Assembly (NCBI GenBank): GCA_000181795.3 | Contig: CM012955.1 | Location: 11,544,832 to 11,601,962, forward strand | DNA length: 57,131 nt | Direction: 5' to 3' | DNA from: Trichinella spiralis | Taxonomy: Eukaryota; Nematoda; Enoplea; Trichinellida; Trichinellidae | Part shown: positions 45,376 to 57,131 of the stretch, one piece after another | How positions within the stretch are numbered: the stretch's first letter is position 1 | How the letters are laid out: each line of letters starts with the position of its first letter | Program-made: the position numbers and the translations under genes | Notes under the pieces: model-generated | What the model was told of the DNA's origin: nothing | What the model saw: the letters and a program-made list of their open reading frames with translations, nothing else | Databases searched by the model: none

Positions 45376-47948
45376 ATGCAAGGATTTGGTGGTGTTATGA
45401 ACAAATTTGATAACTTAAAGCTGACATCTGGCAAGAAACAGAAGAACAAATCGTCTTCTGTCACGTAATTATTTTATTAGAAATATTTATTTTTTAATCG
45501 AATTTTGTCATATTTAGTTTTTAATTGTTTTTTACCTAGGTATTCCAAATATGATTTCATGAGAATAAGAACAAATGTCACGGTGAAGAAAACTTGGAAG
45601 CCAATGTTGGAGTTGTGCAATAAGCATTTTATTGACAAATTGCTAGAGGACGAAGACGAAGAGCGTGCAAGTAAAATTTCAAATTATCGTTTCTAACAAT
45701 TAAAACTTACAAGTGTCTCTGTCTCTCTCTCTCTCGAATTGTATACGATGTTCATAATTTTAGTAAGATATGAGAGTTTTCGTGAAGCAGCCTATCGGGC
45801 AAACCAGCGCGTTATGCAATCGGTGCCACAAAGGCATGTTGTTAACCAGCAACACCGAATGCCTCCTCTTAACCAGATGCAGACTGCTTTTAACAGACAT
45901 CCATCTCCCACGATGGTGAATCGTGGCAGCTATTTTCATCATCCACAAAGCGGAGGCATGGGCAGTGGTTATGGTTCCAGATGGGGAAATACCCAGAGCT
46001 TCACTGGTGACAACTTTCTTACCTACGGAGAACAGAGAGACAGGCAAACTTTCACTGGTGGTTACGGTAATCATGGTGCACAGTATCATTTTGAGGATCC
46101 CTCTTTTTGTGGGGATAGAAAGCGATTTGGAGGTCAATATGGCGACTCACAGCCATCATCTGGAGAATGCTATGACGAGCGAGCTGATGATGCTAATCGT
46201 TTGACACCGAATTCAGAACTGAGACAGCTAGAAAATCGGCTGCCATATGGACGTGATATGAACTACCAGCGAAGGGGCTATGGACGACCTTATCGTGGGT
46301 TTTTCAGGCCGCCATGTAAATTTTATTCTTTATAAATTATGCAGGCAGATTTGTGTTGTTGTTTTGTCAGATTTATTCTTATTGAATTCCAATTGTCATT
46401 TGCAGAGTAGGGCCTTTCGGTATGGAATGTGCATTATTATATATTTTGTTCTGTGTTGTGATTCTTGATTGCATTGCACGTTTAATCCATTTATTTTTAG
46501 TCATGCAACGCGGCTATCGTCATTATGACTTTTCACTGCCAGAGGTATTTTTTTATGAAGGAAGGCATTCTTTTTTTAAAAAACAAACCTTGAGAGGCAC
46601 AATTTGAGAGGTGAGATGAAACAATCTTATTGGTTAGAGATTACATCACAAGTAATAAATACCTCGATTGCAAGCTTGGCATTCTTTTTTTGGTTAATGT
46701 TTGTTACTTTATTGAAATTAATATTATTATCACTGGTTTGATTCGGGTTATTATTTCGTACACAGACAAGTTGCATAGTGTGGTGTAAAAGGAAATGGAA
46801 AACAGCTAAATTTGAAAATGATGTTAGTGAACCTTTTTTAACAATATTTTTGCAATTTCTAGAAAGAAAGAAAACTTTATGATGCTTTGCTTCCGTTTGA
46901 TTACAATGCAGTGGCAGATGTGGTTCTTGGAGAAAATTCTGTTGACATTCATCCAAAGCTAATGGATTTGATTAGAAATTACGGCGCGATCAGAGGTGAC
47001 AGGGTAAATGTTGATGCGCAGAAATATGCATTGAAACAGTTTCTGCTGTGCTTTTTTCTTTTTAGCCATCAGATACAGTAGAAGCGAGACAAACTGAAAA
47101 CAGCAGGGTGGAAATAGAGGCCAAGCTTGAAAAGCAGATTGTTCAATGCTCTGCTGAAATTGTTTTTAAAGATGTTCAAGTTTTCGAATCAGGAAGCGGA
47201 TCATTTAAGCAGGTGAAATTATATTATCATTTATACGATGAAGAAGAAGTATCGTAAATATTTTCGTTTTAGGCAAAATCAAAAGCGAAAAAAGCTTCTT
47301 CTAATACTAAAAAGAAAAATAAGGTACTTTTGTTCGTATTTAATACCTGATCTCTTTTTATCATAATTTGTTATACCGCAGGTTAACAGTGGTGATCAGA
47401 TCTACTTAAGGGTGGCGAATTCGCCTAGGATGAGCGGTTTCAATTTATTTTGCTTTTTGTACCATATATTTTGAATTTTTGATGGTTATTTTTAGGATAT
47501 TATTCGCCGCGTCAGCTTTTAGCACTCATGAAACTGGGCGTGATTGAAATGACTTCAGAATTGAAACTACCAGGAAGTTCGGAATTTCAGACTTTACGTA
47601 TGCAGATGGTTTTATTTATATTTAAACTTTAATTATTTGCTGTTGGTTATCTCCTTTCTTTAGGCGACGTAATTCGTGTTCATGGTACGGTCCCAGGTTT
47701 CGAAAAGGAATTAGATTTGCTCCCAAGTTTGATGTTATTCATATTTTTTTAATTATCATACAGCATTTTTTTCTTATTTCAGGTAGCTCGAGCGACGGGC
47801 GGGAATCTGTATGGAGAGATAGAATTAATGGTGAGAAATTGTTTTACAATAATTAACTGTGAAGACAAATTGAAAGAATATTTTGTTGTAGACGATTGTT
47901 TTCCGTGTTGGTTTAATGAATTTTACTTTTATTTCAGATAATAAGTGA
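45376..47948 (+). CDS. RGG-type RNA-associated protein, candidate eIF4E-binding (4E-T-like)
   Basis: Twelve exons, 45376-45464, 45540-45670, 45764-46315, 46501-46544, 46863-47003, 47066-47212, 47273-47323, 47382-47436, 47496-47597, 47664-47726, 47783-47830 and 47938-47948, give 477 residues. A TTTTAG acceptor two bases before the ATG suggests trans-splicing or a 5' UTR intron. Near residue 31, YSKYDFMRIR resembles the canonical eIF4E-binding motif Y-x4-L-hydrophobic with Phe at the Leu place. The middle is low-complexity, rich in Gly, Arg, Tyr, Gln and Asn (RRGYGRPYRG). A Lys-rich KKASSNTKKKNK patch follows. The C-terminal part has YYSPRQLLALMKLGVIE. This layout suits a translation repressor or P-body protein such as 4E-T, but no domain is certain. 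A shorter splice of exon 10 (donor after CCAG) is also in phase. Poly(A) hexamer at 48174-48179. Confidence 0.7.
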
Positions 47949-48357
47949 ATACTTTTCGTCCTTGAAATTGATCAGTATGCATTTTAGCGGTGGGTATTTG
48001 TGTTAAAGAATTTGTATATGTTGCCTGTATGTGCTTAATGAACTGTTTTTTTCTCATTTTAGAATAATATTTGTTTATGTTTTGCCATTTGGATATGCTG
48101 TTAAATTGCGTCATGCAATTGATATTGTTTGCATATTTTATCGTCAGTTATAACGTTTATATTTATTTGTTATAATAAAAAATTAGAATAGTACTGTTTT
48201 TTTTATTTTACTTTTAAACATTGATCATTGAGCCAGTTCATTTTACAGCTTTGATGGACTTTGTTTTTGCAAATTTCATGCCACGATATTTGTTGCGTAC
48301 TGATTAATATTTATTTTATTGCTATAAATTGAAAAGTACAATTTGCATGTTGAAAAT

Positions 48358-50378
48358 TTAGAATGGAGATTTTAGCTGCTCTGCGTGATTTGTTGAATTT
48401 AAAGCTTCAGCTTTGTTCAAGTGATCATCATCATCATCATTGTGCTGTTGTTCGCCTTTAGATGGAACAGTATTTTCAGCATCTTGAAATGTGTGTTGAA
48501 CAGTGTCAGCATTGTTGTTGTAAATGTGTGATGTTTGATTTGCTGGTTTCAGATGCAACGTCAACGGCGTCAGATTGTTTTCTGCTTGATCGTCACTTGC
48601 GGCATTGTCGTTTGGTTGCAAGTATCGGTTGCGATGAGGATTGGAAAATGAATCTGGCAATGCGTAGAACGGTGACTGATGATTGTTGGGCGTTGGATTC
48701 CAGCTGTCGTGTTCTATGGGATACAGTAGTGGTTCCAGTGGGTTGAACGTGTTCAATGGATCTGTACTGAAACTCGGCGTCCATCGACCGACACTGGCCC
48801 TGCTTTCATACGGCTTGTGCTTGGACGGCTGGATAGATGGATTGACAATTTCTCGCCCAGACTGATCTTGCCTGGATGATGCTTGCGTCGGTTCGAACAT
48901 TGAATATGGAAACCCAGGAAATAGTTCATTTACATCGTCAGTTGATTGGACCGCTGGAATTGGCATTTCTGTTTGTGGAGGCTGTTTTCCTTCGTTGGGA
49001 TTGTAATTTTGGTCTATGAAGCCGTGACGTTTTTCTTTGTTTAATACGTTCGTGTCGTACATATTGGCCCCGATTGGATGGAAATAGTTTAAATTTGACT
49101 GATGATAATTTTTTGGTACAGCATTTGGAAAAAATGCGTTGATGAATTGTTGGAAGTTGTGAGCCGCTGGATTAAAATCCATTGGCATCATTGGATGATT
49201 AAGATTAGGATTGGGATTGTTGTTGTTGTTGTTGTTGTTGCTGCTGCTGCTGCTGTGGCTGAAGCTGTTGGCATAAGGCGATACAGGCGGGAAATTTAGC
49301 GGCATTTGGTTTGCTGGCATGTTTTCATTCGAATATGGGAAAACGTTGTTGCTGTTCTGTGTACTTGGAGAAGGAGGAAATATTGTCTGATCACCGTGCG
49401 GCGGTGATGGTGGTGGTTGCATCATCATCTGTGACATTGGAAACTGATTGTTCATTTGCTGTGGGACGACATTTGGCATCCAACTATTATCCATTGAAGG
49501 TAAAAAATTGCTCGGTCCCGTGGACCAAGGTCCAAATTGTGGTGTTGGGTTGCCGTTGGGTGAAATGTGTATCGGCGGGAAAGGACCCGCTGTGCTCTTT
49601 TTTTCCTGGTAACCTTTACGCTCGTCTTCTGAAATTTGTTTCACATTGACGAAGCTCTGCGAATCAGAGCTCTTGTCATCAGGAAACGCTGAATTCGGGA
49701 ATACCACAGGCGACCAGTCGACAGGAGTGGAAGATTGGGCTTTGCCATCGTTGGAAAACATGTTAACATTTAAATAATCCAACGGGTTGAATGCGTAAAG
49801 ATTGGGCATCTTGTAGATGTTCATATTTTGTTCAGTTTGGTCTGCATTGTTGGATATTTCTTCTGCTGCGTTCGGCTTTGCATGGTCAGTAACAATTGGT
49901 CGCGCTGAAGTAAAAATGTGCAGTTATCAATTATGGAAAATCAGCCCTGTATTTATTGTTCGTTCTGATTTTACCGTTGCATATATAGATTGTTCCTATA
50001 TGGCAACTCCTTTTTTATATGTGAAAAAATATTTTGAGATAAAGCACAATTTGATTTTTATCTGATTTCTGTATTTTTTATTTGATTGTAATGAAATGTT
50101 AATCCGGTTGACATGAAATGATAAATATAAATGAATAAATAAATGAGCAGACACGCACACACACACACACACACATCTTTTTATCAGTGTTAAATGTGTC
50201 AACCCGGAAAAAATCCTCGTTGTTAAATTGCAAATCTGACTTTGCCTTAATAATATGGATATTTGAATAAACACATATTTAAGAAGAAAATAAATCGATT
50301 CAAAATACCTGGATGTGAAAAGATCACGTCGAAAACAATGCAAAGCGTACAGAAGCGAAGGCTGAGGAGCGGTTGCAT
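48358..50378 (-). CDS. secreted Asn/Pro/Ser-rich low-complexity protein
   Basis: Two exons, 50378-50309 and 49904-48358, give 538 residues. Exon 1 encodes a probable signal peptide (MQPLLSLRFCTLCIVFDVIF) followed by SHPARP. The rest has no cysteine and is rich in Asn, Pro, Ser and Gln. It includes an S5N8 tract, PPPSPP, MSQMMMQPPP and a D5 run, and several N-x-S/T sites. No folded domain or TM helix is visible. It could be an extracellular matrix, cuticle-associated or salivary/gland product, but no function can be assigned. A minus-strand poly(A) hexamer (TTTATT, 48310-48315) sits 43 bases past the stop. The gene converges on the candidate eIF4E-binding gene, whose own hexamer ends at 48179. 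Confidence 0.85.
50149..50174. repeat. (CA)n microsatellite
   Basis: About thirteen CA dinucleotides in the single intron of the secreted Asn/Pro-rich gene. Confidence 0.9.
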
Positions 50379-51902
50379 AACGAACGATGTTACGTCTGGA
50401 ATGAGTCCCCATTGGACGGGATGTTGGTATTTAAATGAACTTAGTCACGCGTTGTTGTTGACCAAAAGCACAGCTTTACCATAAAATCGAAAATTTCTGC
50501 TGAATTGAATAGCACGCAGTTCCGCTTTGTAAAGCGGGCACTTTCCGTCACCTGACGTTCTCTGTTGTGAATAAATAATTTTGTCACAGTCACTATTGAC
50601 TGACCACTTGAACAGGTACACAGCGGTCAGTTTCAAATTTGTTTACCTTATATCACTTCTGCATATACAACTGGCTGATAAAATTTGGATTCACGCTATC
50701 GTGAAAACTTTATGACCTGACTGACGACTAATTGAAAGCGTCACTAATAAATAAACCTGAACACCTTTTCACTGCGTCATAAGTGTTCTTTTATACAGGG
50801 GTTCCTATTGGTGCTTGGCTTCCAACTTGTACCTTTTCTTCATTCACTGCGCTAAATCAAGCACACGCACTTTCCTCAATTATTCATAACATTCACGAGT
50901 GGCTCACTTTCAAGACATCTCTATCTCTGTCTCTATCAGACGACTTCCAAGCATCAGGGAAACTGCAACTTGGGCATTGATTGCACTCATTCATATGCTT
51001 GAAAAATTTTTTATTCGACTTTTAAACGCTCAATTTGAAAAAAGTAACAACTTTTATTCAGTCAGACTTTTTCCAAACTAATTATACAGAATGCACTTTA
51101 TCCATTTCGAAACCCTAAACAAAAATACTTCACTGTCAAACTTCATTCAAATAGTCTACTTTTATTTATTTAAATCTATTTGAAAGGTGATAAAAATTTA
51201 TTCGTTGAAAATGTTGGGATGAACAAAAATGAAAGCGTCGTTCATTAAAATCAAAAGAATCTTTTACATTTATATACTATATGCTTATTGCTTTAAAGAT
51301 CTGCAATGACCTGAAAAAATTTCAAAGCAGTTTTATTGTACAGCAAAGAAAAATTACAATTTTGACATCAAAAGTACTCCATAAAAATTTTATTGAAAAT
51401 TTTTATAAATGAAGCTATGCACTAATTTTTTTTATTATTGCACTTATTTTGAATTATGTCACACAAGGAAGCTAGTCATGGTTATGTGCCTGTAGTTCTT
51501 TCGGATTCGTAAAGTTGAACAAAACTAATTGGCACAAAGCATAATTTTTTAATAAAGCAAGCTGAAGTATTTTATATTATCTAAGAAAGTTTTTAACATA
51601 AAAAATAGTTATATAAATTACGTAAAATACATCAGAATGTTCATCTGAATATCTGAATTTCAAAATTATACCTGCATTTTTTTAAATTTTTGTAAGACAA
51701 TTTTCATGAAAGTTGATATTGTTTTATCAGATGATTTTTAAATGTACTGAAAAAAAATAATTTTGCTGATTCCATTTCATCATGGTGCACGAGCATTTCT
51801 TTCATTTATACTGTCAATTTTGAGTAACTTTTATTTAGTGTTGATTGATTTTGTGTTTGTATTTTTTGCACACAGTTATTCTTTAAAAATTTTGTTGTAT
51901 TA
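50379..51902. other. divergent intergenic region, no gene seen
   Basis: About 1.5 kb between the starts of the secreted protein gene and the PSME3IP1 homologue. It contains a small perfect hairpin, CCGCTTT-GT-AAAGCGG, at 50522-50537. No coding exon was recognised. Confidence 0.45.
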
Positions 51903-53076
51903 ATGGACAAACCACGTGAATTTGTTACTGAAGATCAGTTGAGTGAGGAAAGAAAATTACGTCAACAGGAATGGGAAAGAGTTCGTCGAAGCGATCAACC
52001 TAAAGGTGAAATTGTGTTCGTTGAATTCACAATTGTGTACAATTTGATTCAACTTGGTTGTTTAAATTTTTTGGTTAAACGACTGTTAATACTTTAATTT
52101 ACAAATGCAAACTTGTCCTTTGTCTGAATTTTAATTAAACATTTGCAATTTATTGCTTTATTTTTTTATTTCTATTGAAAATGATTTAGAAGCTCCTGAA
52201 CCTGAGATTGATTGCAGACCATTGTATGTAAGACTTCAAGAACAGCGTGAAAAGAGCCAAATGGAATTTGAAGAATCAGTTCGATTAAGTAAGCACAAAT
52301 CTTTTTAACGGTTTAAATGTTTTTACTGGAAAGCTTTTGTTTTTTTTATTTGTTTAAAATGTAATTCTTGTATTCAACGTTCAATAAGACTAAATAAGAA
52401 GTAGTAGTAGTAGTAGTAAAGAAGAAGTAAATTAACTGAATGAAATAAAGCAGACAAATAGAAGTGTATTGTGTTGATTTCTTTTCTTTACTTACGTTGC
52501 TTTCGAGAGAGCAGATTTTTTGTTGAATTTGTTTTTCACGTGTTGATTTTTTAAGTGCGAGTTTAAAAGTAATGCAAGTTGTTCAATATGAACAATTATT
52601 TGAATGCTCCCTTGCACAGCTGTAGAAATTAATTATAATTTTATTGAAATATCTGGGTTAAAAATATTATTCTCCCAAATATGTACATTTACAGAGCACA
52701 GCATCCGTGGCTTAGACGAAGAGGAAGTGGGCTTTTTACATCTGATCGATTGTGTTCGTGAAAGAGAACAAAAGAAAATCAAATCTGAAGAAGATGAACT
52801 TATTGAAGAAGTGCGAAAGAAACAATCTGAGCTTACAGATGAAAGTCCTGTGAAGCTGAATTTAACTGAGCCATCAACCACCAAGGTAACAGAGAAAAAG
52901 CCGAAACCGGTCAATAAACAAGCAAAGCTGCTATTAAAAGCAATAAAGCGGAAAAGGTACTGCCGTTAAATGTAATAAAATAATCATATTAAAAATTTTC
53001 TATTTTTTTAAAATGCAGTTCTAACGAATCGTCGTCTGAATCACAATCTTCAAAAACTTCAAAGTTTTCTTTGTAG
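51903..53076 (+). CDS. PSME3IP1: PSME3IP1 / FAM192A (NIP30 domain) homologue
   Basis: Four exons, 51903-52005, 52190-52288, 52695-52956 and 53019-53076, give 173 residues. The N terminus reads FVTEDQLSEERKLRQQEWER, the start of the NIP30 domain. It continues with RPLYVRLQEQREKSQMEFEE and RGLDEEEVGFL, which match human FAM192A closely. A charged coiled-coil region and KQAKLLLKAIKRKSS follow. In vertebrates this nuclear protein binds proteasome activator PA28-gamma through a phosphorylated serine-rich tail. The tail here (SSNESSSESQSSKTSK) is Ser-rich but short, and the acidic CK2-type PA28-gamma-binding region is not obvious. A short (TAG)n tract lies in intron 2. Poly(A) hexamer at 53159-53164. 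Confidence 0.92.
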
Positions 53077-54101
53077 AATATAAAATATTTACAGCATCAT
53101 TTTATTTTCTTCCATTCGTTTGAAATCATTTGAAGTAATTTTGTATTTTTCATACTGTAATAAACGAAGTTGTACTTAATTATTATTATTTGATATGTAC
53201 GATTGTTTAGTTGACTAGAGAATGCTGAGGATGAGAATGATGGTTCGGAACGTTTCATTGTCCCATGTTTCAGTTTAATTGCTAGCTTTAGCAGCACAAA
53301 CGAGATCGCTATGATGAACATCTGTATATGGTGTAATGGTTCAGAAATTGCAAGGAAAATTGCATATTTTTTGTAAATGTACAAATCACAGAGAAACGTT
53401 TCACTGATGAACTGACAGCTATGTGTGTTTCGAATTTGGGAAAGCGATTTCCATCTTTGCAAGCGTGCTGGTCACTACAAGATAAAATACTAGGCTTGAT
53501 TGATTAATTACTTTTCAAATGAGGCGAATTTTTCCACTGCATGCAAAGTAAATTTCATCTTGGTTATTATATTTTTGTTGCATTATTTTCGTTTTTTGGA
53601 AATTTTTCTAATTCGAATTTCCATTCTGCATTTTCATATGTTTTAGTATATGCTGATCAATGGATCGTTGTCGTCGATGAAACTATGCTCAAAGAAATGG
53701 AATATTTATTGACAATATTATTTGTTAAGTGTGCCATTGTTAAAAGTTATATTTGCAACAGTAGCATTTCAATGCGAGGTTTAATTTTTCAGAAAGAAAA
53801 AATAAATAAATAAGCTGCTTTGCATATGTAATTATGCAATTTGATTTGAAAAAAATTTGTTGCTGTTCTTGTTGAAGATGATGATGATGATTTTACTTCT
53901 TGAATTATAGAAAGTTCTATTTAATTCTTCACTTGCACCTATTGAATAATTTGTTTTAGCTTATTGAGTTTTCGGTAGGTCAAATACTTAAAGGTTTGAC
54001 AGTTGGTTATTGAGGTAAGTAAAGAAAATTAACAGATGCTTAACAAATAAGTTTTTGCAAAGGATAGTCTTGATAACTGATTGTTTGAGGTACGAGTGAA
54101 A
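53077..54101. other. intergenic region, no gene seen
   Basis: AT-rich DNA between two plus-strand genes. ORFs at 53097-53462 (minus) and 53541-53813 (plus) are open but hydrophobic and low-complexity, without start context or homology. Confidence 0.45.
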
Positions 54102-54685
54102 ATGACCGACGATAAACAAGTGTCTGCAAACTCAGACAATGATGACGAAGGTGAAATGGTTGTTCATCGTGCTGACGAAGTCACAGAATTAAGTAAATGT
54201 TATTATTTTGAAAAGCTTTTCGTTCCATTAAAACTTTCTAATTTATTTAGAACGGTTTGATGCTAAATGTGAGGAGGGTGAACCTAATGGAAGAAAACGT
54301 CATCATCAGCCAGATCTAGGTATATTTCATGTAAATTATTGCATGTGTTTTTCTCTTTCAGCTTTGCCGAATGCAGACGAGCTGTTATTTATTTTATGAA
54401 TAAAGAATTTGAAAATGGGACATTTTATTTATTTCAATTTTAGAAAAAACGGACACTGATGATGGGGAAAATGAAGCAAAGAAGTACAGATCAAGTGCAG
54501 AGTCGAATCAGCAGGCAAAGGGTAGCGAGCGTTCGGATACGGTACAGCATTTGGACAGCACCAGCACCAGCAGTCGCAGTAACAGCAGCTATGACTCCGA
54601 CAGTTCTTCAGGAGCGGAAATTTTGAGTTGTTTTCTTCAGAATGCAACATGGAAGCATCGTCGAGTTTTTAGACGAAGGGAATGA
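54102..54685 (+). CDS. small acidic Ser-rich protein, unrecognised
   Basis: Three exons, 54102-54192, 54251-54319 and 54444-54685, give 133 residues. The N terminus is acidic (SANSDNDDEGEMVV) followed by HRADEVTELKRFDAK. The middle is basic (GRKRHHQPDLE). The C-terminal half has STSTSSRSNSSYDSDSSSGA, ending with a basic helix KHRRVFRRRE. The composition suggests a disordered nuclear or nucleic-acid-associated regulator, perhaps a CK2 substrate. No family is recognised. All splice phases close and AATAAA follows the stop at 54717-54722, so the gene itself is well supported. Confidence 0.75.
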
Positions 54686-55261
54686 GCCATGCACGATAAA
54701 CGCATGATTGATTGTCAATAAACTGAACACCGACGAATGAAAATATACGTTATATTGCTGAATTATAATTTGAATTTTGAACAATTATATTCTGAATGCT
54801 GAATTATAAAATTAATGGTGTTCATTGCAGCATGTTAAAATCATCCCATGTTCCGCATCAAAATAATTGTGAATATGACAATTTCGATTCTATTCTACAT
54901 GTACCACTGCTGATGACATCGTATACAAAATGTTACAGACAAATCACCTAAAAGTTAGAAACATAAACAAGGATATCCAGTATCAGAAAAAGTGATAAAG
55001 AAGTGAAGAGAATCTCAGTATAACTTAAAACGGATATTAAATTCCAAACCACAAAAATGTTCAGAAAAAAAACCATCAAACTTCGAAATACGGAAGAAAA
55101 TCAAACTGAGGCAATCTCAGCGCAGAATTTTTACACCATGAAGATGAGAAAGATATTGAGCTGTATTATCTCAAAGCTATATTCTAATTGAACTTGTTTC
55201 TTACGGACGTTATGCCGATTTGCAACGAGAAAGACCACACTGATAAATAAAATATTGGAAC

Positions 55262-55490
55262 TTGATTATGAAATACGGTAGAGTGCAAGTAAAGTAAGTA
55301 CATCTAGATCAGCATAAAATCACCTTCTCGTAATCAGCTTGAGTTTGGAAAATGCTGTGTTACGAAACGAGATATTGCAGTAACGCAAAACCAAAATGGA
55401 AATACTGGAAAAATACAGCTCGTCAATCAGAAAATCAGGCCGAATTGTCGTTCTAGAACGCGTTTCACTTTATGAATACCAATGTTGCAG
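55262..55490 (+). repeat. dispersed repeat copy, inverted relative to 38000-38200
   Basis: Aligns by eye with the reverse complement of 38000-38200. Shared blocks include ATACGGTAG, AGTAAGTA, CTTGAGTTTGGAAAATGCT (with two changes), ATACTGGAAAAA and CAATCAGAAAATCAGGC. Divergence and small indels indicate an old pair. Confidence 0.7.
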
Positions 55491-55653
55491 TTGCAGCTAT
55501 TTCGCTTTCACCCACTGGAAACGCAGCTTGAATTCATTGTTTTCAAAATTACAATAATCATGATTATATTCTTACAAGGCGTATACTTTTTAATAATAAC
55601 AAATAACAGCAAGGTTTGGATAATTGTTATACAATAATTTAAATATGTGCAAT

Positions 55654-55713
55654 GTGCCAAAATTAGAGGCACATTATTCCACAACTACTGGACAGATTTC
55701 GCCCAAACTCTGA
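55654..55713 (+). repeat. 60-base direct repeat, unit 1
   Basis: Shares ATTATTCCACAAC and ACTGGACAGATTTCG with 55994-56052, 340 bases downstream in the same orientation, with scattered substitutions. Confidence 0.8.
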
Positions 55714-55993
55714 AAAACATTATAATTAATCAATGCGAATGTATAACAAGTAGAAAAACTGCAAATTTCGAAAAGAAGTTTTTCGCCGTTTTTCAAAAAA
55801 AGCAAGTCTATAGCCCATGAAATTTTCAATTGTCGAGAAACCTTGGAATCCAAAAATGGACTTTATGGGCATCAATCGATCAGGAACAATGAGAGAAGTA
55901 TAACAAAACGTATTCCGGCAGTTCCTAGATGCATAGGTTCTCGGGATATCCTAAATCAAATAACTCGCTTACCAATCTATTGAGATAGGAAAA

Positions 55994-56052
55994 GTGCAAA
56001 ATTTAAAAGCAAATTATTCCACAACAACTGGACAGATTTCGTCCAAACCCTG
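55994..56052 (+). repeat. 60-base direct repeat, unit 2
   Basis: Partner of 55654-55713. Each unit is preceded by GTGC(C)AAAATT, so the similarity covers the whole 60 bases. Confidence 0.8.
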
Positions 56053-57131
56053 CATTTCTTTTTGCCGAGCAATAAAAAATGTACAGTAGCCGTATTTATC
56101 AGCAGAAATGAAGAAAATAAAAATTTGCATGCGAGGTCATTTGCTTTATTGACATAATAGAAATCATTTCAGTTTGAGGCCGTCCGTGGATGGTAGCTCA
56201 GTGTTTTGATTGGAAAATTGACTGAAGACAAACAATGATGCCAAACACAAATTTGCTTTCTATTCATTATTATTTTTTGGAATAATTTCTAAAAAATAAT
56301 TTTTCAATCAACATCCAAAGTGCATGAACATGAACAATGAGAAGAAGGCGCATTTAGCAGTAAGTGGCAGTTTTTTCATTTTTAAGTCTTAATCATTTAA
56401 CAATGCAGTTGAGAATCAACATTGAGCATAATTTCTCAATATATTCTCTATGAAGAATTCACAAAATAAGATGATAGGTGACTTAATAAACGCCAAATTT
56501 CCGTACAATTAAGTTTGATTAAATACACCTTGAACGCATTGTTTATCTACTATTAAAATATGGTCTTTCCAAAATCACCTTTGCAATAGCTAACATGCAC
56601 ATTCAATTGACCTTATGGCAAGCTTTTGCACGCAAAGTGTTCACTTAAAATTAGCTTCATTTGAGCTACTTGGTTTTCTGACTTAAGAAAATTTTCAGAC
56701 ATACTTAGGTGTGTTTTGTCTAAATGAATTTTGTTTTGTTATGGCGTTTTTTGTCAGATAGTTTATATTTTGACTGGATTTTAAATGTCAAGGTCATTTT
56801 TGAATTTTATAATAGCCATTTCCTTATTGATAGAAATTAGCAGTGCATTTATTCTGTTCATATTGCAACGCGGCTAAGGTAAAAATTTATCTTCAGCCAA
56901 AAGTACTAACGCACTAAAAACCGGTTTCTAACGTTGCATTATGCAAATAAGGATCGTTACAACGCTGCCTTATCATCAGTAAGGGTGCGTTTGTTTGTTT
57001 AATTTACGTGGCAATTGGTAGCATCGTTGAACGTTCTCTGAGTTCATTACGGGCGTTAAGTAGCTGCTGAAGGCCGCTTCACATTTACAGCCAAGTATTC
57101 CACTTTTCTGCTTTCATTTTTTAAACTTTGC

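Larger units (their letters stand above)
54723..57131. other. gene-poor end of the window with old repeats
   Basis: No coding exon, RNA gene or promoter was recognised in the last 2.4 kb. It contains the plus-strand partner of the 38.0-38.2 kb repeat and a diverged 60-base direct repeat, listed separately. Confidence 0.5.

Noticed and set aside
52633-52914. 93-residue Ser-rich minus-strand ORF
   Set aside because: It is the antisense shadow of exon 3 of the PSME3IP1 homologue, whose Glu/Lys codons read as Ser/Phe on the other strand.

Overview
The window is 57 kb of AT-rich nuclear DNA from an intron-rich metazoan, most likely an ecdysozoan invertebrate. Short introns, TTTTAG/TTTTCAG acceptors, and acceptor-like TTTTAG or TTTCAG sequences close upstream of several start codons would suit a nematode such as a clade I species. 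The phylum is an inference: there is no rRNA, mitochondrial or spliced-leader sequence to confirm it. Nothing prokaryotic or viral was recognised.

Thirteen protein genes are modelled. For the multi-exon ones I joined exons at splice sites, and every reading phase was checked by length. On the minus strand: a CAS-family adhesion scaffold (770-7379), a large type I membrane glycoprotein resembling the animal LolA-like family (10557-13788), a Tamalin/CYTIP-like PDZ scaffold (39436-41896) and an Asn/Pro-rich secreted protein (48358-50378). On the plus strand: a small one-TM protein (9927-10178), DUS1-like tRNA dihydrouridine synthase (15793-17501), proteasome subunit beta-7/PSMB4 (18064-19244), an intronless GC-rich 686-residue polytopic protein (20601-22661), a GALK2-like GHMP kinase (26337-28839), a Torso-like receptor tyrosine kinase with FN3 domains (31237-35278), a candidate eIF4E-binding RGG-type protein (45376-47948), a PSME3IP1/FAM192A homologue (51903-53076) and a 133-residue acidic Ser-rich protein (54102-54685).

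The genes do not form one pathway. CAS scaffold, receptor kinase and Tamalin-like adaptor are all cortical signalling proteins, but their proximity is not evidence of joint function. Gene-poor stretches hold microsatellites and older dispersed repeats. Two direct copies of a roughly 0.96 kb repeat (about 23.66-24.63 and 29.59-30.55 kb) carry a tRNA-like head with A and B boxes, so they look SINE-derived. They bracket the GALK2-like gene and an orphan decayed copy of its last exon.

The most notable items are: (1) the intronless polytopic protein, which reads as four concatenated four-TM units sharing a Q-x3-G motif reminiscent of CD20/MS4A-like proteins; (2) the GALK2-like protein, whose phosphate-binding motifs are eroded while the catalytic Asp is kept; (3) two introns with the same GC-type donor (ATG|GCAAGT) and one apparent 34-nt intron; (4) a conserved self-ligand-like PDZ motif at the end of the Tamalin-like protein; (5) a perfect 47-nt AT palindrome beside one SINE-bearing repeat. 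No wholly new multi-gene system was seen.
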